Of a DNA stretch of 64,000 bases, positions 1-7,884 are shown in pieces. The number at the start of each line of letters is the position of its first letter. Position 1 is the first letter of the stretch. Below the pieces are notes generated by a model. It saw nothing but the letters and a program-made list of their open reading frames with translations, was not told where the DNA came from and did no database searches. Origin of the DNA: an uncultured Rhodospirillales bacterium. GTDB taxonomy: Bacteria; Pseudomonadota; Alphaproteobacteria; Rhodospirillales; UBA2165. The translations under genes were made by a program, and so were the position numbers. The stretch is taken from NCBI GenBank assembly GCA_913055735.1, contig CAJXKD010000002.1, positions 248,001-312,000 on the forward strand. The letters are read 5' to 3'.

Positions 1-100
1 CCCGGGGCCAATGCAGATCCATCGGGAGCTGTCCCTGCCGGACCCCTGGGTTCGGCACACGGCGCCCACCTAGACCTTTGGGCCTAGGAGGATTCTTTGC
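1..100 (+). ncRNA. ssrS: 6S RNA, 3' part (5' end outside the window)
   Basis: The stretch carries the block GGTTCGGCACACGGCGCCCA followed by CCT (about 50-72), which I recognise from the 3' half of alphaproteobacterial 6S RNA. The neighbouring gene is the 5-formyltetrahydrofolate cyclo-ligase, the usual partner of ssrS in proteobacteria. 6S RNA mimics an open promoter and binds sigma70 RNA polymerase in stationary phase. The 5' half lies before the window, so pairing of the long stem cannot be checked. The 3' end is uncertain: a T-run at 126-131 may mark termination. Confidence 0.68.
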
Positions 101-187
101 TCGACGGCCGGTGCGGCGCCATCCCTTTTTTGCCCATTTCATTTTCGCCAAAGCTTCTCCCCCCATACCCGATCGGTTCCGTTCCTG

Positions 188-790
188 ATGGATAAGACCT
201 CCCTGAAAGACCAAAAAGCCGCGCTGCGCGAGCAGGCGTACGCGCGGCGTCGGGCTTTCGCGCAGACCGAGGGAGTGGGGGCGGGATTGGATATCCGCGA
301 TCACTTTATCGAGGCCGGTCTGACGCCTGCACCGGGTACGGTTGTTAGCGGATATTGGCCCATGGCGGACGAGGCCGACGTGCGGCCCTTGATGGAACAT
401 CTTCATGGTGCGGGGATGCAGTTGTCGTTACCGGTCCAGGACGGCAAGGACAAACCGCTGCTGTTTCGAGCCTGGAAACCCGGTGACCCTCTGATGAAAC
501 GGAATTTCGGTGTCATGGAACCGCGCGGTGCCCAATCCAAATGCCGGCCGGAGGTTTTGTTGGTGCCGCTGGTTGCCTTCGATACGGCCGGCACCCGCCT
601 TGGGTACGGGGGCGGATATTATGATCGGACACTCGCCGATCTGCGTGGCTCGGCAAAAGCAACAAAACCCTTGGCGGTTGGTGTTGCCTTCACATGTCAG
701 CAGGTGGATACCCTTCCGAAGGGGGAGTTCGATCAACCCCTCGATTGGATCGTGACTGAGGCGGGGGCATCCAAGTTCCCGCCGGCATGA
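188..790 (+). CDS. ygfA: 5-formyltetrahydrofolate cyclo-ligase
   Basis: The 200-residue product should convert 5-formyltetrahydrofolate to 5,10-methenyltetrahydrofolate with ATP hydrolysis in the cytoplasm. The family signature is clear: LVPLVAFD near 125-132 followed by the glycine-rich GYGGGYYDR at 139-147, which belongs to the nucleotide and folate site. An N-terminal basic segment (R15, R20-R22) fits the family. Length is normal. The gene follows the 6S RNA, an arrangement often co-transcribed in proteobacteria, and the metallophosphoesterase gene starts 16 bases after its stop. The ATG at 188 gives a full-length domain. Confidence 0.93.
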   Translation: MDKTSLKDQKAALREQAYARRRAFAQTEGVGAGLDIRDHFIEAGLTPAPGTVVSGYWPMADEADVRPLMEHLHGAGMQLSLPVQDGKDKPLLFRAWKPGDPLMKRNFGVMEPRGAQSKCRPEVLLVPLVAFDTAGTRLGYGGGYYDRTLADLRGSAKATKPLAVGVAFTCQQVDTLPKGEFDQPLDWIVTEAGASKFPPA

Positions 791-806
791 TGGAGAAGCG
801 ATAGCA

Positions 807-1622
807 ATGCGCATACTCTATTGCGGCGATGTGGTCGGGCGCGCCGGGCGGGAGGCGGTGGTCCGCTATGTACCCAGGCTGCGCGACGATCTGAAGCTCG
901 ACTTCGTTATCATTAATGGTGAAAACGCCGCCCATGGTTTTGGTCTAACCGAGACCATTTGCCATCAGTTCTACGATGCCGGCACCGATGTGATCACCAC
1001 CGGCAATCACGCCTGGGATCAGCGGGAGATGCTGAGCTATATCGACACGGACGCGCGGGTTCTGCGTCCGCTCAATTACCCGCCGGGAACCCCGGGCCGG
1101 GGGGCGCATATCTACGAAACCCGAGATGGCCGGCAAGTGTTGGTGGCCCAAATCATGGGGCGGCTGTTTATGGACCCCCTGGATGATCCCTTCGCCGCCA
1201 TCGATGCCGCTCTCGACGGCTGTCGTCTCGCCGAAACGGTGGATGCCATTGTCGTCGATATCCATGCCGAGGCGACGAGCGAAAAGGCGGCGGTCGGGGT
1301 TCATCTGGATGGCCGGGTCAGCTTGGTAACCGGCACCCATTCCCATGTGCCGACGGCGGATGCCCGTATTCTGCCGGGAGGAACGGGATACCAAACCGAC
1401 CTCGGCATGTGCGGCGATTACGATTCCGTCATCGGCATGAAAAAAGAGGCCGCCACGGCGCGGTTCATTACCAAACTCCCGACGACACGGCTTGAGCCCG
1501 CCGAGGGCGAGGGGACCCTGTGTGGCGTGGTTCTCGAAACCGACGATGCAACGGGCCTTGCACGGCGTCTCGATCCCGTGCGGCTCGGTCCGGGTCTGAT
1601 CGAAAGCCTCCCGCCGCTTTAA
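807..1622 (+). CDS. YmdB-type metallophosphoesterase (TIGR00282 family)
   Basis: The 271-residue protein has the complete dimetal set of the YmdB family: GDVVG with D8, NGEN at 37-40, GNHAWD at 66-71, DIHAE with H153, and GTHSH with H178 and H180. Relatives hydrolyse 2',3'-cyclic nucleotides and affect RNA turnover or biofilm switching; the substrate here is not known. There is no signal peptide, so it should be cytoplasmic. It lies 16 bases after the cyclo-ligase gene and is probably in the same transcript. The ATG at 807 places D8 where the family has it. Confidence 0.92.
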   Translation: MRILYCGDVVGRAGREAVVRYVPRLRDDLKLDFVIINGENAAHGFGLTETICHQFYDAGTDVITTGNHAWDQREMLSYIDTDARVLRPLNYPPGTPGRGAHIYETRDGRQVLVAQIMGRLFMDPLDDPFAAIDAALDGCRLAETVDAIVVDIHAEATSEKAAVGVHLDGRVSLVTGTHSHVPTADARILPGGTGYQTDLGMCGDYDSVIGMKKEAATARFITKLPTTRLEPAEGEGTLCGVVLETDDATGLARRLDPVRLGPGLIESLPPL

Positions 1623-2080
1623 TCTTTTTGTTTCCCGTGAAACCGATTGGGTGCGCCGAGTTGTCCGTTGCGTATGCCGTAATTGGCGCGCACGGTGGGT
1701 GCCGGCGGCTAGGTAAAAAATACCCCTTTTGATTGTTTCTGTATTTATTAGACAATTTAAATATGTATTTTTTCGCAGAAATCCGGGAAAAACATGTATA
1801 AGTATTCCAATTTTCTAATGTTCCGTTAACCGGAAAATCACCTAGATTTCGGCAGAAATTAGCCATATTCTAAAGGTAACAAAAATTTATAGGAATTTTC
1901 TGTTGGATTTTAATTGAAAAAATTATAAATTAATTCTAATTTCGATAATAACAAAAAACGGAGGAGCATTCGAGGGCATGTTGTCATCACGCGGACATAG
2001 AATTCTGCGGATGCCTTAATAAAGGCCCGGCACGGATGGATGGAAGACGATGGATCGGGCCACAACCAGGAGAGAAATAA
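1623..2080 (+). other. AT-rich leader before the accessory islet, no gene seen
   Basis: From about 1725 to 1975 the sequence is strikingly AT-rich compared with the GC-rich surroundings, with runs such as ATTTATTAGACAATTTAAAT. No convincing gene was found in any frame. A weak promoter-like pair, TTGAAA at 1914-1919 and TCTAAT at 1936-1941 with 16 bases between, could drive the downstream genes. The last 100 bases return to normal composition and end in an AGGAGAG ribosome site before the ATG at 2081. The composition step suggests acquired DNA or an H-NS-like or MucR-like silenced promoter. Confidence 0.5.
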
Positions 2081-3844
2081 ATGGCTTTATGGTTCGACGA
2101 AAACGGAAGTCTCCAAAACGTTCGAGATTGGCGGGGCGACATTCCGGATTTGACTTCTGTCACGGAAACGAGCGGATCGGCCGATCCGTCCGCTATGGCC
2201 GCCGCCGCGCGGGACGCGGCCGACTATGTTCTGGAAACCACGTTCACCGCGACCCTCCGCGCGGATCAATTGATGGATGAGGCGAAGGCTGATCTCGATG
2301 CGTCGTTGCGCTCGGGTGATCCGATGACCGCGCTGTCCCATCTCAAATCCTTCGGCGAAGAAGTCGCCCGTGAGTTCGGCCGCGAAGTCGAGCACTGGCT
2401 CAATGCGTCACCCAATGAAATGGCGCACGACCAGTTGGCGGGACGACTGACAATGATTGCCGAGCAACTCAAGGTGGACGCGCTGGCCTATGGCCAGGCG
2501 CACCGGGTGTTGCGCCGCGCCAACACGGCGGAAGAGGCATTGTCGCGGTTGGCCCAAGAGGCCGGAAAGGTACCCGAAACGGCACTTGATGTACGGGAGC
2601 AGGGGGATCGAATCCTCGATCTCATGACGGAACTGGGTACCGCGCCCGATGCCGTTGATCGCCGCCGGATGCAATTCCACGCCGAGGTTGCCGAAGCGGC
2701 GGTCATGGCTTTGGTCGACCGCGATCCCGCCGATGCCCTTGCCCGTCTCGATGCCGGTGCCCTCGACGATCTGATCGGCGATGCGGACGCAAAGGAAATC
2801 TTGCGCCGCCGCGCCGATGAATTACGCCGCGCCAACGAAGAAGACGAGGAGCGGGAGCGGGAATTGGCAGTGCAACGCACCCGTGAAGTGGATGATCTGT
2901 CGGCGTTGACGGCGGAGCATCTACTAGGGGCCGCCATTGAACGGGGCGAGGGGGCATATGCCGATATCGACCGGGCGGAACTGACGGGTGAGATCGATGC
3001 CTTGCAAGCGGCACGGCTTCGTGCCCGGCTCGCCGGTGCCGACGAAGCTGCCGCGACGCGCCGCCGCGATGTTCAGGAGGCGTCCGCGGCGCTTCGTTCC
3101 GCCATGATCGAAAACGAGGCCGTCATCACCGATGACCCGCATTGGCCGGACAAGGTGAATGCCTTCTACGAAGATTTGTTGATGGCGGTCCCGGAAGGCG
3201 ATCCGCAAGCCCGGGGGTTCGGGGTTGTCGACGCGAACTTGGTGGATGAACTGGCGCATCTCGCGGGAGTGGTTCCCAAGGCACTTGGACTGCACCTCAC
3301 CCGCGAGATGAACTCGGACGAACCCGCGCGCATCGTCGCCGCGGCGCGGCGGGTGGGCGATCTGTTTGCCGATCCCAATCTGCGCGAGTCGCTCGCCGGC
3401 ACCATGCATGCCGACACGCTGGTGCAGGCCTTCGCGGTTTTACCGGATGCCGATATCGCGGAACTGGGTTTGACGCCGGAACGTGCATTACGCCGCGGGC
3501 AGGAACGGCTCGCCGACTTTGCTGACCGGGCCGAGCGCGAAGCCGCCGAGCGGCAACAAATGGTGCGCTATTTCGTATCGCACGGGCGCAACCTTTTGCC
3601 GTCGCCGGCTTTGCAGGATGCCGCACGCAAGGGACGGGGGGGCGATACCACGCTCGGCAAGCTTCCCGGTGGCGCCGTCGTGGTGCCGGTGGATTTGCAA
3701 AGTCCATCTTTGCTTGCCGCCATCGAGGATGCGTTCGCGCGTACCGGCAAATCGGCGGCGGATTTTACTGTCGGTAACAGGTATCCGGCTGAAACGCTTC
3801 ATGACACACCGCAAGAAGAAATCCAAAGGGACGCCGAACAATGA
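2081..3844 (+). CDS. Large Ala-rich helical protein of unknown function
   Basis: I do not recognise this 587-residue protein. It is rich in Ala, Glu, Arg and Asp, has no Cys-rich, membrane or signal segment, and looks mostly alpha-helical with coiled-coil-like charged stretches (about 230-270 and 470-500). Near the C-terminus, residues 527-565, it carries a segment with GGAVVVP, a run of SLLAAIEDAF, and FTVG. A similar segment opens the next protein, so the two share a small module. The gene has a good AGGAGAG ribosome site, and its stop overlaps the next start (ATGA), which implies translational coupling. It could be a chaperone, adaptor or structural partner of the downstream protein. Confidence 0.7.
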   Translation: MALWFDENGSLQNVRDWRGDIPDLTSVTETSGSADPSAMAAAARDAADYVLETTFTATLRADQLMDEAKADLDASLRSGDPMTALSHLKSFGEEVAREFGREVEHWLNASPNEMAHDQLAGRLTMIAEQLKVDALAYGQAHRVLRRANTAEEALSRLAQEAGKVPETALDVREQGDRILDLMTELGTAPDAVDRRRMQFHAEVAEAAVMALVDRDPADALARLDAGALDDLIGDADAKEILRRRADELRRANEEDEERERELAVQRTREVDDLSALTAEHLLGAAIERGEGAYADIDRAELTGEIDALQAARLRARLAGADEAAATRRRDVQEASAALRSAMIENEAVITDDPHWPDKVNAFYEDLLMAVPEGDPQARGFGVVDANLVDELAHLAGVVPKALGLHLTREMNSDEPARIVAAARRVGDLFADPNLRESLAGTMHADTLVQAFAVLPDADIAELGLTPERALRRGQERLADFADRAEREAAERQQMVRYFVSHGRNLLPSPALQDAARKGRGGDTTLGKLPGGAVVVPVDLQSPSLLAAIEDAFARTGKSAADFTVGNRYPAETLHDTPQEEIQRDAEQ

Positions 3845-5472
3845 GCCATAAGCGCAAAAGAAAATCCCGGCGCATCAAACGCCGCACGAATGATCCCCAG
3901 GTAAGCCAACCGGTATCAAAGGAAGGACTCGAAGACCCGATCTCTTCATCGCCGCCGGCGGATGACCGCGGTGTGATCTCGCGCGTGGCCCATCTGACAC
4001 CGGGGGAGATCGTCATTCCGCCCTCGGTGATCGACGGCGCGCTGGCGAGCGCGTTGCAGGACGCTTTCGCCGCCGACGGGCTCGACATGGGCCGGTACAC
4101 CGTCGGCGGCGCGGACGATTCCGTGAACCCCGAGACGGGGCTTCGGGAATATTTCTATTTCAACGTCGACGATCCCGCGGCGGGGGAGGGCGATCTCAGC
4201 AAACTCGATTGGGAACCAGCGGCGGCGGATGCCGAGGTGGCGACGGCAAGCAGCGAGACACCCGTGCCCGATCTCAGCTTCCTTACCAACGATACCAACT
4301 TCGGCGGCGAGGTAACGTTGCCCTACGCGGACTATAGTTTCGATCCGGAGGCGGGGTTCATCACCTTACCGTGGAACGAGGAGGCGAGCAGGCGCGGGCC
4401 CCTTGTCGACACGGAGATAGGCGCGGAAACGCGCCGCCTCACCGGCGACGGGCTCGGCGCGGCGAGCGGCGTGCCCGGTCCTGCCGTCGGCACATCCGAA
4501 GGCTATACTCCAAATGGGGACTATGGTTTCGGCTATTTCCCGGGCGCAGCGCCTGCGTCTGTCCCCGGGGTCGATCCGGATGGTTACGACAATTACCGCA
4601 CGGATAATCTTTCCAGCGGCACGCTGGTTCCGGGCACGTTGGAGGCCTTCGCGGGCGGGCAGGGTGCAACAAATGGCGTGCCGTCACGGGTGCGCGCGCC
4701 GATGGTACCTGCACCGACACAACCCGCGCCGCGTGCCGCGCGGGAACCGGTGCCCGAACCTATTGATGAGGATCCGAACGCGCCCGGCAACCGGCGCGCC
4801 TGGTATCGCGATAGTCATCGTGTCATCGAAGCGACGCGTAACACCGAGCCCCTCGATCCGCGCCAAACCTTTCCGCCCGCCCAACGCGCGCCGCACATGA
4901 CCCGTGCCGACGCCGAGGGCATCACCGAAAGAATTATGCAATGGCAACAGACGCAAGTACCGCGAACGTTTACACCGGCCGAAATCGAAAAGGTAAGGCA
5001 GGCACTTGCGAATCTTAAACTAAAACGCCAGGAAGCGTTCGGAGCGCGGAAAGCATTCGATGCGGCGGTAAACTCTGAAAATGCAGATATTGAAGAAATA
5101 CGGAATGCCTACGCAAATTACAGAGCTGCACAAAATGACTTCGAAGCAGTAAGTGGGTTTTTGAGAAACCAACCGGCAGAAATGCGTGACGCGTTGAATG
5201 GACCACCGCCGACCTATGATGAAGTTAACGATCCAGAAAATGGCTGGGAGAAAATGACCGGCTTATTTGTCAATTTTTATCATCAAAATTTGCTTCCCTG
5301 GCGATGGACAGAAAAGTTTGTTCACCCTGACGGTCGGGAGTTTGTCTTTGACCCAAAGACGAAACAACTGGTTCCTGATAAATACAAAGGGACATTCAAT
5401 TTCGCACATCCCAAAGAAGACCCACTAGGGCATTGGTTTTACGACATGATGCCCTACTATAGCGGGAAGTAG
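3841..5472 (+). CDS. Candidate polymorphic toxin with phage-like N-terminal motif
   Basis: The 543-residue protein starts with a very basic segment (residues 3-16). It then has a module at 52-89 (LTPGEIVIP, ALQDAFAADG, RYTVG) and SVNPETGLREYF at 94-105. From memory, these resemble motifs recurring in phage structural proteins. Residues 120-370 are Pro/Gly-rich and low complexity. The C-terminus (about 450-543) looks like a separate domain: HPDGREFVFD at 495-504, GTFNF at 517-521, LGHW near 529-532 and YDMMPYY at 534-540. That order resembles C-terminal tails of Rhs-like polymorphic toxins. The DNA becomes more AT-rich from about 4930, as if the tail were swapped in. Two small membrane proteins follow. 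Toxin activity is inference; a phage-derived structural protein is the main alternative. Confidence 0.5.
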   Translation: MSHKRKRKSRRIKRRTNDPQVSQPVSKEGLEDPISSSPPADDRGVISRVAHLTPGEIVIPPSVIDGALASALQDAFAADGLDMGRYTVGGADDSVNPETGLREYFYFNVDDPAAGEGDLSKLDWEPAAADAEVATASSETPVPDLSFLTNDTNFGGEVTLPYADYSFDPEAGFITLPWNEEASRRGPLVDTEIGAETRRLTGDGLGAASGVPGPAVGTSEGYTPNGDYGFGYFPGAAPASVPGVDPDGYDNYRTDNLSSGTLVPGTLEAFAGGQGATNGVPSRVRAPMVPAPTQPAPRAAREPVPEPIDEDPNAPGNRRAWYRDSHRVIEATRNTEPLDPRQTFPPAQRAPHMTRADAEGITERIMQWQQTQVPRTFTPAEIEKVRQALANLKLKRQEAFGARKAFDAAVNSENADIEEIRNAYANYRAAQNDFEAVSGFLRNQPAEMRDALNGPPPTYDEVNDPENGWEKMTGLFVNFYHQNLLPWRWTEKFVHPDGREFVFDPKTKQLVPDKYKGTFNFAHPKEDPLGHWFYDMMPYYSGK

Positions 5473-5539
5473 AGGCTAAACCTTCAACGCCTATCGGCGC
5501 ATTTAAAACGCCTGCAGCGAGAAAATTTCCTTGGTAAAG

Positions 5540-5857
5540 ATGGACGGCGGAACGTTGGGAGAAGAGAGGCTCATCCGGTTAGGGTATTTGCTCAATGCCC
5601 TGCATCTGTTTCCAATTGCGCTGGTGCTCTTGTTCGGCGGTTCCTTTTGGGTTTTCGAACATTTAGCCGGCATGGAACTTGGTGATTCCGAAGCCATACA
5701 ACTGTTACCGGTGATGTATGTTCCCACGTCCCCACTGATGATGGTGCTAAACTTTTACGTTTTCACAAAATTGGGACAACGGGCAGCGAGGTGGCAAACG
5801 TCGCTTTTCATGGGGCTGTTTGTCTTGGACCTCGCAGCGTTTGTTTATTGGATCTAA
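5540..5857 (+). CDS. Small three-helix membrane protein, candidate immunity protein 1
   Basis: The protein of about 105 residues (ATG at 5540; a TTG at 5531 would add three residues) has three hydrophobic segments, roughly 15-35, 57-76 and 87-105. It shares order and motifs with the next small protein: a GYLLNALHLFP-like first helix and a MYVPTSPLM motif before the second. It begins 67 bases after the candidate toxin gene in the same AT-richer stretch. Small integral membrane proteins directly downstream of a variable toxin tail are a common immunity arrangement. No database family is recognised, and no strong ribosome site is visible. Confidence 0.6.
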   Translation: MDGGTLGEERLIRLGYLLNALHLFPIALVLLFGGSFWVFEHLAGMELGDSEAIQLLPVMYVPTSPLMMVLNFYVFTKLGQRAARWQTSLFMGLFVLDLAAFVYWI

Positions 5858-5911
5858 GGTCTCGGCAAACAAATTCTGGGACGGGCGCCTAAGGAGAGTG
5901 AGGGACATGAT

Positions 5912-6226
5912 ATGCCAAGCATAAAGATGCCCGAATATCAGAAATTGCTCCGTATCGCCTACATCTTGAATGGCTTTTATCTGTTTCCCCTGCTGTTTGA
6001 TATTGCCGCCCAATTGGCATTGGGATCGGAACAGATCATGCATCCGGCGACCATAATGGTTTTATATTTGCCAACATTGCCGTTCATGCTGGCGCTGGGC
6101 GTCACTGTATACGTGAAGTCCGGGCTTCGATCCAAATGGGGCCATGTAATTCCGTTCTTTTTGTTGAGCAATTTATATTGGTGGGCGGTCGGGGGCCTTT
6201 TATATGCACTCAGCTGGGGAGTATAG
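5912..6226 (+). CDS. Small three-helix membrane protein, candidate immunity protein 2
   Basis: This 104-residue protein is a diverged paralogue of its upstream neighbour. Both have a first helix with AY/GY-x-LN and LFP (here AYILNGFYLFP), a LYLPTLPFML motif at the second helix, and a short hydrophobic C-terminus. It has a strong AAGGAGAG ribosome site before the ATG at 5912. Duplicated immunity genes behind a toxin often reflect past replacement of the toxin tail, leaving an orphan immunity gene. No enzymatic motif is present. The function is inferred only from position and topology. Confidence 0.62.
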   Translation: MPSIKMPEYQKLLRIAYILNGFYLFPLLFDIAAQLALGSEQIMHPATIMVLYLPTLPFMLALGVTVYVKSGLRSKWGHVIPFFLLSNLYWWAVGGLLYALSWGV

Positions 6227-6268
6227 ATCGCTTTTCATTGGGCGCCTCGGTGAACTGAAACAGGAGTG

Positions 6269-6310
6269 AGGCTGAATTCAGCCTACGCACGACAAGCCTA
6301 CACTTGTCGT
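6269..6310 (+). promoter_or_regulatory. Palindrome and inverted repeat before the AGCS transporter gene
   Basis: A perfect 16-base palindrome, AGGCTGAATTCAGCCT, lies at 6269-6284. Directly after it is an inverted repeat with 8-base arms, ACGACAAG at 6289-6296 and CTTGTCGT at 6303-6310. A TATAAT box sits at 6343-6348 without a clear -35. The symmetric sites could be operators for the transporter operon starting at 6514, or a terminator-like end of the islet; no T-run follows. The 6227-6513 gap holds no gene. Confidence 0.4.
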
Positions 6311-6513
6311 CTTGCCGTGGGAGCGGGGCAAAAAGACTATAGTATAATCGCGCCGGGATTGCAGCCGTGTGACGCGTTGCACGCGTTTCTTGACCCCTCC
6401 ACAAGAATCGGGGGAAGCTGTCATTAAGACGTGCCTTCCTATTTCCAGCCGGCGCTTTTCCCGGTGACCGGCGCGCGCATTCCTGCACGGGAATTCACAC
6501 AGGGGGAAATCTC

Positions 6514-7884
6514 ATGGAAAGTTTCAGTGCCTTCGTAGGGGCCGTTAACGGCGTGGTCTGGGGACCCGCCATGCTGACGCTCATCGCGCTCACCGGCGTG
6601 TTCCTCATGGTCGGTCTCGCCTTCTATCCCTTGCGCAAGATCGGTTATGCGCTTCGCCTGTTGTTCTCCGGCGGTGAAGCCGGGGAGGGCGATATCCCGC
6701 CCTTCAAGGCGCTGATGACGGCGCTCGCCGCCACCGTCGGCACCGGTAACATCGCTGGTGTCGCCACCGCCATTTTCCTCGGCGGGCCCGGCGCGTTGTT
6801 CTATATGTGGCTGATCGCCCTCATCGGCATGGCGACCAAATATGCCGAAGCCGTTCTCGCCGTTTCCTACCGCGAAGTAGACGAAGACGGGCTGCATGTC
6901 GGCGGGCCCATGTATTATCTCAAGAACGGCGTTGGGAAACGCTTCCCGTTGCTCGGCGGCATCCTCGCCCCGTTGTTCGCCATCTTCGCCGCCATCGCCG
7001 CCTTCGGCATCGGCAACATGGTGCAGTCCAATTCGGTTGCCCACGCTCTTACCTCGACATTCGGGGTCGGCGAGATTTGGACCGGCGTGATCATGGCGGT
7101 GATCGTCGCGCTGGTGATCATCGGCGGCATCCGCCGCATCGCCGATGTGGCGGGCGCGTTGGTGCCCTTCATGATGGTGGCCTATGTGTTGGCGGCGCTG
7201 GTCGTCCTGGTGCTCAACATTGGGGCGATTCCGGATGCCATTGCGCTTGTCTTCCAGCACGCGTTCCAGCCGGTCGCGGCGGCGGGCGGCTTCGCCGGCG
7301 CAACGGTGGCCGCGGCCATTCGTTTCGGCATCGCGCGCGGTGTGTTCTCCAACGAGGCGGGCATGGGCAGCGCGCCCATCGCCCACGCGGCGGCGAAGAC
7401 CAACAGCCCCGTGCGCCAAGGTCACATCGCCATGCTCGGCACTTTCTTCGACACCATCATCATCTGCTCGATGACGGGCCTCGCGATCATCGTGACGGGC
7501 GCGTGGACGTCAGGTGAGACAGGCGCGGCACTCACCACCACCGCCTTCGCCAATGTCCTGCCGGTGGGGGCGGAGATCGTAACGATTGCTTTGGCGATCT
7601 TCGCTTTTACGACCGTGCTGGGCTGGAGTTACTACGGCGAACGCTGTATCGAATATCTGTTCGGTATTCGCGCCATCATCGTGTTTCGGGTGCTGTGGAT
7701 CGTCGCGATTCCGGTCGGCGCCATGTTCGAGCTCAACCTGATCTGGCTGATCGCAGATACGCTCAACGCGTTGATGGCGATCCCCAATTTGATCGGCTTG
7801 ATTATTCTCGGCCCCACGGTGTTCCAACTCACCCGCGCCTATTGGGCGGGTGAGCGTCAGGCGTCGCCTGAAGCGGCTGAGTGA
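6514..7884 (+). CDS. Sodium:alanine/glycine symporter, AGCS family
   Basis: The 456-residue membrane protein matches the AGCS (AlsT/DagA) family. After a first helix comes the ALAATVGTGNIAGVATAI sodium-site region near 70-87, then the GMATKYAEA motif near 108-116, GVFSNEAGMGSAPIAHA near 278-294, and about ten hydrophobic helices. It should import alanine or glycine with sodium across the inner membrane. The ribosome site AGGGGGAAA precedes the ATG. The stop codon overlaps the GTG start of an ABC ATPase gene, an unusual partner because AGCS carriers do not need ATP. Confidence 0.92.
   Translation: MESFSAFVGAVNGVVWGPAMLTLIALTGVFLMVGLAFYPLRKIGYALRLLFSGGEAGEGDIPPFKALMTALAATVGTGNIAGVATAIFLGGPGALFYMWLIALIGMATKYAEAVLAVSYREVDEDGLHVGGPMYYLKNGVGKRFPLLGGILAPLFAIFAAIAAFGIGNMVQSNSVAHALTSTFGVGEIWTGVIMAVIVALVIIGGIRRIADVAGALVPFMMVAYVLAALVVLVLNIGAIPDAIALVFQHAFQPVAAAGGFAGATVAAAIRFGIARGVFSNEAGMGSAPIAHAAAKTNSPVRQGHIAMLGTFFDTIIICSMTGLAIIVTGAWTSGETGAALTTTAFANVLPVGAEIVTIALAIFAFTTVLGWSYYGERCIEYLFGIRAIIVFRVLWIVAIPVGAMFELNLIWLIADTLNALMAIPNLIGLIILGPTVFQLTRAYWAGERQASPEAAE

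Noticed and set aside
2081..6226. Prophage
   Set aside because: Only one phage-like motif was seen; there is no integrase, terminase, capsid, tail or lysis gene and no attachment repeat.
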